Shown here: positions 8,756-16,983 of the stretch, piece after piece
Layout: the number at the start of each line of letters is the position of its first letter
How positions within the stretch are numbered: position 1 is the stretch's first letter
NCBI GenBank assembly: GCA_964653095.1
Contig: CAZZEH010000001.1
Coordinates: 62,001-126,000, forward strand
Direction: 5' to 3'
Length of the DNA stretch: 64,000 bases
DNA from: JAMLHH01 sp964653095
GTDB lineage: Bacteria; Bacteroidota; Bacteroidia; Chitinophagales; JADIYW01
Notes under the pieces: model-generated
The model's database searches: none
What the model was told of the DNA's origin: nothing
The model's input: only the letters and a program-made list of their open reading frames with translations
Translations under genes and position numbers: made by a program

Positions 8756-9080
8756 TTGCCTTTATTGGTTTTACAGTTATTGCTCCAATTGTATCATATT
8801 GGGCTGTTGCTGCAAGTAATCCGAAATGATCATCTTCATCTATTCTCAATTGTGTACTTTGTAATTTCCGGTTTACTCCCTCACTTAACAGGTTGAAAAA
8901 AAACGGGAATAAAAATTCGCTGTTATATTCTTTTTGTGTTTTTGGAAATGTCAAACTGATAGCTGCTTTACTTGTGTCGTTATAGTAGTTGTCGTCATAC
9001 CTGAAAACATAATGGTTACGACTTTTTTCGGTAAGTACTCCTGCCAAAACTCCGTTGCGGTATATTTCTATGGTTCTCAT
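8742..9080 (-). CDS. hipS: HipS-like protein (free HipA N-terminal subdomain, probable antitoxin)
   Basis: A 112-aa protein beginning MRTIEIYRNGVLAGVLTE, the classic beginning of HipA (VYxNGxxVGxLxE), and ending soon after LRIDEDDHFGLLAATAQYDTIGAI, which is where the N-subdomain-1 of HipA ends. In characterised HipBST systems, this small HipS, not HipB, neutralises HipT. Its 3' end overlaps hipT by 14 bp; it lies 99 bp downstream of hipB. The reading frame ends in a normal TGA, so a simple frameshift in hipA is possible in principle, but the overlap and the intact motifs on both sides favour a genuine split gene. Confidence 0.8.
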   Translation of the reverse strand: MRTIEIYRNGVLAGVLTEKSRNHYVFRYDDNYYNDTSKAAISLTFPKTQKEYNSEFLFPFFFNLLSEGVNRKLQSTQLRIDEDDHFGLLAATAQYDTIGAITVKPIKANELR

Positions 9081-9179
9081 AAGTGAAAAGTGATTAGTGA
9101 AAAATAAACTTTCATGGCTTTTCAGTTTTTAATATTCCAATTTTCAGTTTCGCTTGTTTCCTTTAACACGATACTCATT

Positions 9180-9389
9180 TTATTTTATACTTTTCACTTT
9201 CAACGTGAGCTCTAAGCCCAGCACTTCAGCTAATTTGTTCAATACATCTAACGAAGGATTAGCCTGTCCCCGCTCAAGTTTATACAATGTATTGGTACTG
9301 ATTTTTGCCAATTCTGCTAAGTGGGGTTGCGTTATGTTTAACTCTTTTCGTCTGCTCTTTATAGTTTCCCCTATATTCTTAACTGACAT
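9180..9389 (-). CDS. hipB: HipB-like XRE-family DNA-binding protein
   Basis: A 69-aa Cro/C1-type helix-turn-helix protein (IGETIKSRRKELNITQPHLAELAKISTNTLYKLERGQANPS in two blocks around residues 6-45), slightly shorter than E. coli HipB (88 aa). It is first in the hipB-hipS-hipT unit and probably dimerises, binds the operator upstream and represses the operon. The start ATG lies 12-13 nt after the predicted transcription start. HipB in tripartite systems boosts HipS action rather than neutralising HipT itself. Confidence 0.85.
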   Translation of the reverse strand: MSVKNIGETIKSRRKELNITQPHLAELAKISTNTLYKLERGQANPSLDVLNKLAEVLGLELTLKVKSIK

Positions 9390-9465
9390 TTTATTGTGAT
9401 TTATATGTCAAAGGTATGTTCTTTTTTCAAATTATAAAACAAAACCACATCATAATGTGATTTTA
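9390..9465 (-). promoter_or_regulatory. hipBST promoter with candidate HipB operator repeats
   Basis: On the minus strand, TACCTTTG (9416-9409) is a perfect TAnnTTTG -7 element, which puts the transcription start near 9402. Read on the plus strand, TATTGTGATTT (9392-9402) and TAATGTGATTT (9453-9463) are 10/11 identical and 61 bp apart; one covers the start site and the other lies upstream of the promoter. The upstream copy is part of the short inverted repeat CACAT-CATA-ATGTG (9446-9459). The placement fits autoregulation by HipB; binding is inferred. Confidence 0.5.
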
Positions 9466-9797
9466 GACGTTAAGGTGGCTGTGGTATTAGTACCAAAGTT
9501 CGGGACTTGACGTGGTCGGGATTTTTACTGATAATCCAGATAGCTTCCGATAACTATCGGAACGGAATTAATCGAAGTTGTCTTCTGCCGCTTTTGTCAA
9601 ACTGCATATTGTGCCGGTCATACTTCTTTTAGATTCTACTGCCGGAGTTGGGAAAGAGATACCCTTTTGCAATTTTTAGTTACGGCATTGGTCGTGCGAA
9701 ACGAAGTTCACGAACTCCAAAGACAAAATATAATTGCTTGGGTAATTGCAAACCCGCCTGTCGGACGGGCATGTGTGTATGGCTTTAAGCGTTGACA
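9466..9797. other. Gene-free spacer between hipB and hsdR with two hairpins
   Basis: No coding region is supported. Two palindromes stand out: TTCCGATA-AC-TATCGGAA at 9545-9562 (8-bp perfect arms) and CCCGCC-TGTC-GGACGGG at 9753-9769. The first shares its CCGATAAnTATCG core with the middle of the CRISPR repeat at the right edge of the window. The hairpin near 9760 lies just downstream of hsdR and could help end that transcript, although no T-run follows. Confidence 0.5.
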
Positions 9798-12700
9798 TTA
9801 CTTCGTTATTACTCTGTTCTTTTTAAAATTCTCTGCTTGTTCAAAAATATCTTGATATACTTCGTCTCTTTCAACCGGGGGATAACCGTGTTCATCCAAG
9901 AGTATTATCAGTCCGACTTTTAGGGCAGATTTTATATCTTCTCTTTTGCTCCAATCAGGATATTTTGCTTGTGAGTCCACCAAGTCTTTAACTGCTTGAG
10001 CTAATACAATAAGTTTGTCTTCGGGGTAATGAAAATCATATTTTACACATAAATCTTTAAGAATATCGTAAAAGGCTTTTTCTTCAAAGTCGATTCCTAA
10101 TTCATCTCCTGCTGTAAATTCCTTTTGGACTTCCCAAATCAAATTGGTCAGATGTTCCGCCATTTCCTCATAAACTTCACTTCGTAAAACATCATCTTCT
10201 TTTCGCTCGTTGTAGCGTTCTACCAGAGTTTGCATTTTTTTAGTAAAGTCAATTCCTTTTACTTTATTGACTTTCTTCATTTCGCCAATGGCTTTGGCTA
10301 AAAGTTGCTGAAGCAATTTAATCTTGGTATGCGGCAACTTGATTTTATCAATCTTAGCCAAATAATCTTCGGAAAAAAGATCTTGTTCACTTTGCTTTTC
10401 ATCTCCCAGTACAAAAATTTCTTGTACTCCATCGCTTTCCAAAGCATTTTTTATCATTTCACGTACTTTTGCATTCATTTGTGCCGTGTCGGGTGCATTT
10501 CCTTTGGTCAGTTTGAAAACAATGGAACGAACCGCTAGATAGAAATGAGTATAATCTCTCTCTCTTTGTGTTAATTGCTCACTTCCTGCACAAATATCAT
10601 AAGCGGCTTTCAGGCGTTTTACCAAGCCCATAAATCTGATTTCCAATTCTTTGGTTAACTGAACATATTCGGCAGCCATATTCAAGGTGTTCAATTGTTC
10701 TAAAGCCGTACCGTTAAAGTATTTTGAACTATCAAATTTGTGAAATATTTTAGCCAAAAGATCTAAGTGATTTCTAACCACAATAAGCGATTCCTGAATG
10801 TCTTCAAAGTTTTCTCTTTCACCTTTGTTGTATTTGGCGAGAGCCATATTCATAGCCTTTTTGATGCCAATGTAATCAACAACTAAGCCTTTATTTTTAC
10901 CTTTAAATTTCCGATTAACTCTGGAAATGGTCTGAATTAAATTGTGTTGCTGAATAGGTTTGTCAATGTAAATGGAGTCCAGAAATGGTACATCAAAACC
11001 GGTTAACCACATATCCACAACAATAGCAATTTTGAAGTTGGATTTTTCATTTTTAAACTGCCTGTCCAATTCCTTGCGGTATTCTTTTGTGCCGAGCAGG
11101 TCATACATCTCTTTTGGGTCGTCTTTTCCTCTGGTCATAATCAATTTGATTTTTCCCATTGGTTTTATTTCCCGCTTTTCTTTATCCGTAAGGACTACTC
11201 CTTCTTCTGCAATTTGTATTTCAGCCCATTCGGGTCTCAATGCAATGACGTTTTTATAAAACTCGTAGCCAATATCGCGACTACTACAAACAAACATTGC
11301 TTTTCCTTTTACCGTCGCTCCTTCGTTTACTCTGTTTTCATAGTGCTGCACAAAGTCCTCTGCTAATTTCTGTAAACGATCCGGATCACCCAAAATGGCG
11401 TTCATCGTAGCAGTTGCTTTTTTACTTTCTTCTATTTGGTATTCATTGGCACCTTCTTCGGCTGCTTCTTCGTAGTATTTTTCTATTTTCTCTAATTCGC
11501 TGTTGTGCAAAGCAACTTTGGCAGCTCTGCCTTCATACACTATTCGAACCGTGATTTCATCTCTTACAGATTCCGTCATCGTGTAGGCATCAACTACATC
11601 TCCAAAAACGTCTAAAGTTGCATCTATAGGTGTTCCGGTGAATCCTACAAATGTGGCGTTGGGCAAAGAGTCGTGAAGATATTTCGCAAAACCATAAGTT
11701 TTTTTCACTCCATCAGATGTTACTCTGATTTTTTGATCCAAATTGGTTTGGCTTCTGTGTGCTTCATCTGAAATACATATTACATTGGTGCGGTCGGTCA
11801 GCAGTTCCGTATCTTCTGTGAATTTATGAATGGTGGTTAAAAACACACCTCCACTTTGTCTGCCTTGGAGTTTGGCTCTTAGATCAGCCCTGCTTTCAAC
11901 GCTTTCGACCATATTGTCGCCGATAAACTGTTTAGCGTTAGTAAATTGTCCCGAAAGCTGGTCATCTAAGTCGGTTCGATCAGTAATTAATACAATAGTT
12001 GGACTTTCGAAATGCTTGCTTTTCATCAACAATCGGGTAAGGTAGAGCATTGTAAAACTCTTTCCACTTCCTGTGGCTCCAAAGTAAGTCCCACCTTTTC
12101 CATCTCCGTTTGGTCTTTCTGCTATTTTAATATTATCGAACAACCTGCGAGCGGCGTAATATTGCGGATAGCGACAAACTATTTTCTCATCTTTTTTGGA
12201 AGTGTCAGGAATATATATAAAGTTTTGAATAATATCACGCAAACGGTTTTTGTGCAACATTCCCTGAATCAAAGTGAACATACTGTCTATACCATCCACA
12301 CCTTTTGCTAAACCTGCAATTCTTCGCCAGGCATAATAAAACTCATAAGGGGCAAAAAATGAACCTGCTTTGTTGTTTACGCCATCGCTAATGACACAGA
12401 AAGCATTGTACTTAAACAATTCGGGAATATCCCGTTTATAACGTGTGGTTAATTGAACATAGGCATTGTGAATAGTAGTATTTTCCTGAATAGCGGTTTT
12501 AAATTCAAATACTACCAATGGCAAACCATTGATGTATAAAATACCGTCCGGAATTCGCCTTTCTGTTCCTACAATTTCTAATTGGTTGACGAACTTGTAA
12601 ATATTGGTGTCTTCCGGGTATTGCACAGCAGGTTCGGCTACGATAATGTCTAAGTTTGTACTTGGTCGCTGACGGTCTATGCCTGTATAATCAATGAGTG

Positions 12701-13016
12701 AAATATGAATATCTTTTTGGCTTCTGTCTTCCCGTTTTAGGATAAAACCATCTGCCAGCCACCGCATTGTTTTTTTATTGCTTTCGTAAAGGTCTGCCGA
12801 AGAAAGCGTTTTAAGTTGCAGAATAATGGTTTGCGCTTCGATTTCGGTGAGTTTATCGTTTTGATAGCGATTGAGCAAATAGGCTCTTAAGTCTTCTTCA
12901 ATCAGTACCTCGCTTTCATTGGAACGCACCAAATTACTGCCCACAAAATGCGAATAGCCTTCATTTTCTATAAGCTCTATAAACGCTTGCTCTAATTTTG
13001 CTTCAGTGAATTTCAT
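9798..13016 (-). CDS. hsdR: Type I restriction enzyme, R subunit
   Basis: A 1072-aa motor/nuclease subunit. The nuclease site is PDGILYINGLPLVVFEFK, giving D157 and E171-x-K173 of the PD-(D/E)xK motif. The SF2 translocase follows: Walker A GATGSGKSFT (312-321), DEAH in ISDEAHRS, VGFTGTPI, and motif VI in LIQTISRVNRKFKGK. The C-terminal ~300 residues are helical and bind the M2S methyltransferase. Length is typical. It cleaves DNA at a distance after ATP-driven translocation from unmodified sites. It is the last gene of the hsd operon; its ATG overlaps the TGA of rhuM by 4 bp. Confidence 0.95.
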   Translation of the reverse strand: MKFTEAKLEQAFIELIENEGYSHFVGSNLVRSNESEVLIEEDLRAYLLNRYQNDKLTEIEAQTIILQLKTLSSADLYESNKKTMRWLADGFILKREDRSQKDIHISLIDYTGIDRQRPSTNLDIIVAEPAVQYPEDTNIYKFVNQLEIVGTERRIPDGILYINGLPLVVFEFKTAIQENTTIHNAYVQLTTRYKRDIPELFKYNAFCVISDGVNNKAGSFFAPYEFYYAWRRIAGLAKGVDGIDSMFTLIQGMLHKNRLRDIIQNFIYIPDTSKKDEKIVCRYPQYYAARRLFDNIKIAERPNGDGKGGTYFGATGSGKSFTMLYLTRLLMKSKHFESPTIVLITDRTDLDDQLSGQFTNAKQFIGDNMVESVESRADLRAKLQGRQSGGVFLTTIHKFTEDTELLTDRTNVICISDEAHRSQTNLDQKIRVTSDGVKKTYGFAKYLHDSLPNATFVGFTGTPIDATLDVFGDVVDAYTMTESVRDEITVRIVYEGRAAKVALHNSELEKIEKYYEEAAEEGANEYQIEESKKATATMNAILGDPDRLQKLAEDFVQHYENRVNEGATVKGKAMFVCSSRDIGYEFYKNVIALRPEWAEIQIAEEGVVLTDKEKREIKPMGKIKLIMTRGKDDPKEMYDLLGTKEYRKELDRQFKNEKSNFKIAIVVDMWLTGFDVPFLDSIYIDKPIQQHNLIQTISRVNRKFKGKNKGLVVDYIGIKKAMNMALAKYNKGERENFEDIQESLIVVRNHLDLLAKIFHKFDSSKYFNGTALEQLNTLNMAAEYVQLTKELEIRFMGLVKRLKAAYDICAGSEQLTQRERDYTHFYLAVRSIVFKLTKGNAPDTAQMNAKVREMIKNALESDGVQEIFVLGDEKQSEQDLFSEDYLAKIDKIKLPHTKIKLLQQLLAKAIGEMKKVNKVKGIDFTKKMQTLVERYNERKEDDVLRSEVYEEMAEHLTNLIWEVQKEFTAGDELGIDFEEKAFYDILKDLCVKYDFHYPEDKLIVLAQAVKDLVDSQAKYPDWSKREDIKSALKVGLIILLDEHGYPPVERDEVYQDIFEQAENFKKNRVITK

Positions 13017-14053
13017 TTATCAGTTTCTTTGGGTGGAAGTTCCTTTTTGATTATTCTATCAAAATCACTTTCAAATAACCTGTCCTGTATAATTCTGTAT
13101 TTTTCAAACTCACTTTCTGCGTGAATTCTGGCAATTTCGGCAGTTACTTTGCCTGCATTTTGTAATATTTCCCTATCGGTAGCTGCTATAAATTTATTCA
13201 ATCGAGTTTCCCAATCTTCCATTGTCATAGGAATTTCCCTCGTAGCCATATCTTCCGCTATATCCAAATAGGCGGAAACCAAACGCTGTAATTGTTGCAT
13301 TTCGTTTTCCGATAAATAGTTTTTAGCTACACTAACATCAAATTTTTGGATTTTACCTTTTGGAGCATCTTTCCAAGTGGTCAATCCCATATTTTCTTTT
13401 TGGTGGTCGGCTCGATTTATGATTACTTCCGCTGCTGTTTGCCCGTGAATTGCCCAATGTAATTTATTCTGCACCACAGCAAAAAAGCGTTTGGTTGCCT
13501 GAGCAGTTACATCATAATCAATGGACGTAGCATAAATGTCCGTTATCTTTTGATAGAATTTTCGTTCACTTAAACGGATTTCCCGAATGCGTTGGAGTTG
13601 TTCTTCAAAATACTTTTTACCGAGAATAGTACCATCGTTTTTAAGACGTTCATCGTCCATTGCAAAACCTTTAATGGTAAATTCCTGTACGATTTGCGTT
13701 GCCCATTTACGGAATAATACGGCACGTTCGGAATTTACTTTGTAGCCCACAGCAATAATAGCCGAAAGATTATAGTGTTTGGTATTGTAGTTTTTGCCGT
13801 CTTGAGCAGTTATTCGAAATTTTCGAATAACTGAATTTTCTTCCAATTCACTATCAGAGAATATTTTTTTTAGATGATAATTAATAGTGTGCGTTTCTAC
13901 ATCGTAGAGTGTTCCCATCATTTTTTGAGTAAGCCAAATATTTTCATCCGCATAGATAACTTCCACTCCGCTTTCACCTGTAGCTGCAATAAATGTTAAG
14001 TATTCAGCTGTAGAAGAACGCACCAATGATTTTTTATCTTTATTTTTTTTCAT
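13013..14053 (-). CDS. RhuM-family protein
   Basis: A 346-aa protein of the Virulence_RhuM family (IWLTQKMMGTLYDVETHTINYHLKKIF, then VIRKFRITAQDGKNYNTKHYNLSAIIAVGYKVNS). This N-terminal part resembles a winged-helix/Bro-type DNA-binding module; the rest, including a TTWKDAPKGKI stretch, is mostly helical. The biochemical role is unknown. Members are very often found inside type I restriction loci and were first named from a Salmonella pathogenicity island. Here it sits directly upstream of hsdR with a 4-bp overlap, so restriction and RhuM synthesis are translationally linked. The poly-lysine start MKKNKDKK is preceded by 145 bp of A+T-rich spacer. Confidence 0.88.
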   Translation of the reverse strand: MKKNKDKKSLVRSSTAEYLTFIAATGESGVEVIYADENIWLTQKMMGTLYDVETHTINYHLKKIFSDSELEENSVIRKFRITAQDGKNYNTKHYNLSAIIAVGYKVNSERAVLFRKWATQIVQEFTIKGFAMDDERLKNDGTILGKKYFEEQLQRIREIRLSERKFYQKITDIYATSIDYDVTAQATKRFFAVVQNKLHWAIHGQTAAEVIINRADHQKENMGLTTWKDAPKGKIQKFDVSVAKNYLSENEMQQLQRLVSAYLDIAEDMATREIPMTMEDWETRLNKFIAATDREILQNAGKVTAEIARIHAESEFEKYRIIQDRLFESDFDRIIKKELPPKETDK

Positions 14054-14190
14054 ATTATTGGCTATTTTTTCTATTAAAGAAATAAAGTGGATGTTTTCTT
14101 TTGTGAAAACCCTAATTAATTTTCTACGCAGACATCTATTATGATGTTGTCGTTTGGATTTTGGTATATGAGAATATTGTTGTTCATATT

Positions 14191-14216
14191 GTCTGGAACT
14201 ATGATTTAGATTGATT
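14191..14216 (+). repeat. Left inverted repeat bounding the GxxExxY gene
   Basis: GTCTGGAACTATGATT followed by TAGATTGATT. The reverse complement of 14630-14656 reads GTCTTGAACTATGATT followed by TTAAAATGATT, so the two copies match at most positions, with one T insertion. The stop codon of the GxxExxY gene (14199-14201) falls inside this copy. Confidence 0.75.
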
Positions 14217-14627
14217 ATTTGATGGACTTTGATTTCTTTTGGGTTTCATTACTCTTTTGAATTGAAGGGAAGTGTTGCCAAAATTGATGAGCAAGCCTAT
14301 TTCCATATTATACGCCTCCAAATAATTAATAGCTTGAGCTAAATGCACATCTTCCAGTTCTTTGACAGCCTTAATTTCCAACATAATTTTATTTTCAATA
14401 AAAAAATCAACTCTCCTTTTACCTATATCATATCCTTTGTATTGTAAAGGCATTTCTTGTTCTCTAACGTGGACGATACCCTGCATGTTTAATTCTATGG
14501 ATAATGCTCTTTGGTACACTACTTCCTGAAATCCATTTCCCAAATATCTGTGTACTTCCATTGCACAGCCAATAATCTTGCCTGTTAATTCTGAATATTT
14601 GTATTGTTCATTAATCATAGTATTCAT
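14199..14627 (-). CDS. GxxExxY family protein (PD-(D/E)xK-like)
   Basis: A 142-aa protein with LGNGFQEVVYQRALSIEL, the GxxExxY signature, and the later pair VDFFIENKIMLEIKAV, which supplies the D and E-x-K of a PD-(D/E)xK nuclease-like core. Function is unknown; the family is abundant in Bacteroidota and usually single-domain at 120-140 aa. The C-terminal tail NQSPSNNQSKS is low complexity and encoded next to and within the left inverted repeat, so it may be read-through into repeat DNA rather than conserved protein. It lies within the hsd operon, 15 bp downstream of hsdS. Confidence 0.88.
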   Translation of the reverse strand: MNTMINEQYKYSELTGKIIGCAMEVHRYLGNGFQEVVYQRALSIELNMQGIVHVREQEMPLQYKGYDIGKRRVDFFIENKIMLEIKAVKELEDVHLAQAINYLEAYNMEIGLLINFGNTSLQFKRVMKPKRNQSPSNNQSKS

Positions 14628-14629
14628 TC

Positions 14630-14656
14630 AATCATTTTAAAATCATAGTTCAAGAC
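14630..14656 (-). repeat. Right inverted repeat bounding the GxxExxY gene
   Basis: Inverted partner of 14191-14216 (see there). It overlaps the last codons and the stop of hsdS (14643-14645), so the final residues Ser-Leu-Glu-Leu of HsdS are encoded by repeat sequence. This is what one would expect if a repeat-bounded unit had inserted at the 3' end of hsdS. Confidence 0.75.
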
Positions 14657-15770
14657 TATTCTCCACAACCCCTCTCATCAACACCGGGCAAAGCGGTTTT
14701 ACCATTTCTTTTAATTGCTCATTAATGCGTTTTCTACTTTCTAAAGCATGGTATAGAGTTACAATAGCTTCTTGTTTTCCTATGCTTGGAATGGGAATTT
14801 TTATTTCTGTAAATCTTTCCCAATCTAAACTTGCTCTCACACTACTATCGCTGTAAAACCATCCCTTTCGATTAAACTCTGGACGATAAAACCACAGCAT
14901 TAAAAATTCAGGAATAATAATTTTTTCATCTAATACTTTAAATACGTGATAAGCTGGTGATATAATAGCAGGTTCTTCAAATGAATATAGAACAACTCTT
15001 ACTGTTTCATCTCTGCCAACTTGCATTGCTGAATATGCAAATTCACCTTTCTGAATAATTTTGTATTTCACTAAGTTTTCTGCGGTAGTCTTTGCTTTTG
15101 AAGGCATAAAAACTTTCTCTACATTAATTCCAAGTAGATTTGTTATTTCATTGTTTATATTCCTATTATCAACCAATTCGACTAAATTGCCAATTGAATC
15201 TATGTTTTCATCTTTGACAGTGTCCATATAAGTATCGCATATCAACTGCAAGTCCTCCAAGCTACTTTCATACACTTTTTGGTTGTTGAGCAAACCTTGA
15301 TAAATAGCTACATATTTACGTTGTTCGGAAATATCGGGAATTGGGATTTCAATATCGCAAAAACGCTCCCATTCCAAACTTGCTCTTACACTGCTATCGC
15401 TAATAAACCAACCATATCTATCCGACTCTGGACGTTGAAACCACATCATCATATATTCTGGAATTAGCTCGTTTTCATCTTTACTTTCAATAACCAAATA
15501 GGCAGGCGAAATAATTGCAGGCTCATCACCTGTATATAGAGCAAGACGAATGGTTTCATCTCTACCTACTTGCATTGCTGAATAAGCAAACTGACCTTTT
15601 TTAATAATTTTATATTTAGACAAGTCTGTACCCGAAACATTGGCAACGGAAGGCATAAAGTTTTTGGTAATATTGATGCCCAAAAGATTTGTAACAGCCA
15701 AATCAATATTTCTGTTATCTACCAATTGTATGTAGTCGCCTAAACGTTTATATGTTTTATTTTCAGTCAT
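14643..15770 (-). CDS. hsdS: Type I restriction enzyme, specificity (S) subunit with two homologous halves
   Basis: A 375-aa protein built of two repeats, about residues 10-165 and 193-347, each a target-recognition domain followed by a conserved helix. Both contain LVDNRNI, NLLGIN, KYKII, FAYSAMQVGRDET, EPAIISPAY, SDSSVRASL and an IPIP motif. A by-hand alignment of 136 positions gives about 88 identities (~65%), while most HsdS proteins have unrelated recognition domains. The subunit sets the DNA target of the M2S and R2M2S complexes; near-equal halves suggest a (near-)symmetric bipartite target. The start overlaps the end of the DUF1016 gene by 8 bp. Slightly shorter than typical HsdS (about 400-460 aa). 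Confidence 0.9.
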   Translation of the reverse strand: MTENKTYKRLGDYIQLVDNRNIDLAVTNLLGINITKNFMPSVANVSGTDLSKYKIIKKGQFAYSAMQVGRDETIRLALYTGDEPAIISPAYLVIESKDENELIPEYMMMWFQRPESDRYGWFISDSSVRASLEWERFCDIEIPIPDISEQRKYVAIYQGLLNNQKVYESSLEDLQLICDTYMDTVKDENIDSIGNLVELVDNRNINNEITNLLGINVEKVFMPSKAKTTAENLVKYKIIQKGEFAYSAMQVGRDETVRVVLYSFEEPAIISPAYHVFKVLDEKIIIPEFLMLWFYRPEFNRKGWFYSDSSVRASLDWERFTEIKIPIPSIGKQEAIVTLYHALESRKRINEQLKEMVKPLCPVLMRGVVENSLEL

Positions 15771-16971
15771 TCTTAATGCTTAATTGTTGCTCTATTTCTT
15801 CAATGGTAGGCAATGAAGATTTTAAATTTTCAGGTACTATTTGTGTAAGTTCAAATTCGCTCACACCCATTGGTTTATTAATATCTCGCAAAGCAAACTC
15901 TGCCTCTAAATTATTCTTTTCTCTACACATTAAAATACCAATGGTTGGTTTGTCGTTATCTTCTTTTAATAAGGAGTCAACAGCGGAAAGATAAAAATTT
16001 AATTTTCCTGCATATTCGGGAATGAAGCTGGTGTTTTTCAGTTCAATAACCACATAACATTTCAGCTTGATGTGATAAAACAATAAATCGATGTAATAAT
16101 CTTTATTGGCAATTTCAAGATGATATTGTTGTCCAACAAAAGCAAAACCCTTTCCTAATTCCAAAAGGAATTTTTTGATATGGTTTACCAATTGATTTTC
16201 AATATCTCTTTCTCTGTAATTTTCAGAAAGCTGAAGAAAATCAAAAATATATGGGTCTTTGAGTGTTTGTTGTGCTAAATCGGAAAAAGGTTCCGGAAGA
16301 GTATTTGAGAAATTAGTTATTGCACCGCCTTTTCTTTGAAATAGATTTGATTTAATCTGTAAGGTCAAAGTATCTCTACTCCAATTGTTTTCTTTGGTTT
16401 TTTGAATATAAAAGAAGGCTTCATTTAAATCTTTGATTTTGGTTATTATTACAATAATATGTCCCCAAGGTATTTGAGCAATTACGCTTTCTAATATAGT
16501 TTGGTCAACAGCTTGTTGGCTTTTTGCAATATCCTTGTTTTCAGCACCTTGCAATTGGTTCGCAACTTGTGAACCAATTGTGTTTTGCGTGTCTTCAAAT
16601 AGGTTCACAGCCTGTGAACTAATTTCGTTTTGCGTGTCTTCCAATTGGTTAACAGCCTGTAAACTAATTTGAAATTCACCCTCAAGTTGGGAACTAAAAG
16701 CGAAGTATTCATAAAAAAGCCTACAGAATTTTAGGTTTGAAACCGAAAAACCTTTCATCTCCGGAAACTCATCTTTTAAGTCCTTTGAAACATTTTCTAA
16801 AACCTTATCTCCCCAATTACTTGTTTTGATTTTTTCAGAAAGCATTTTCCCCAAATCCCAATAAAAAAGAATGAGTTCTCTGTTTACAGCAACTGCCGCT
16901 TTTAATTGAGCCGAGCGAATTTTCTGCTTAACTTCCCGAATCCATATTTTATAATTTTCATCAATTTGCAT
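15763..16971 (-). CDS. DUF1016/YhcG-family PD-(D/E)xK nuclease
   Basis: A 402-aa protein. The N-terminal DUF1016 helical domain (residues ~8-95; LILFYWDLGKMLSEKI, GFSVSNLKFCRLFYEYF) is followed by an unusual repeat insert (101-145), then IPWGHIIVIITKIKD and a C-terminal nuclease-like domain with DYYIDLLFYHIKLKCYVVIELK (D...E-x-K). YhcG/DUF1016 proteins have a PD-(D/E)xK fold and are frequent passengers of type I restriction operons; their role there is unclear. Gap to hsdM is 12 bp and it overlaps hsdS by 8 bp, so it is a true operon member. Confidence 0.88.
   Translation of the reverse strand: MQIDENYKIWIREVKQKIRSAQLKAAVAVNRELILFYWDLGKMLSEKIKTSNWGDKVLENVSKDLKDEFPEMKGFSVSNLKFCRLFYEYFAFSSQLEGEFQISLQAVNQLEDTQNEISSQAVNLFEDTQNTIGSQVANQLQGAENKDIAKSQQAVDQTILESVIAQIPWGHIIVIITKIKDLNEAFFYIQKTKENNWSRDTLTLQIKSNLFQRKGGAITNFSNTLPEPFSDLAQQTLKDPYIFDFLQLSENYRERDIENQLVNHIKKFLLELGKGFAFVGQQYHLEIANKDYYIDLLFYHIKLKCYVVIELKNTSFIPEYAGKLNFYLSAVDSLLKEDNDKPTIGILMCREKNNLEAEFALRDINKPMGVSEFELTQIVPENLKSSLPTIEEIEQQLSIKND
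16537..16671 (-). repeat. Three in-frame 45-bp tandem repeats inside the DUF1016 gene
   Basis: Encodes three 15-residue repeats at residues 101-115, 116-130 and 131-145 (QISLQAVNQLEDTQN, EISSQAVNLFEDTQN, TIGSQVANQLQGAEN). The first two DNA copies are nearly identical and the third is diverged. 45 bp units keep the frame, so copy number could change without breaking the gene. The segment links the DUF1016 helical domain to the nuclease domain. Confidence 0.85.
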
Positions 16972-16983
16972 AGCTTGTCGTTT

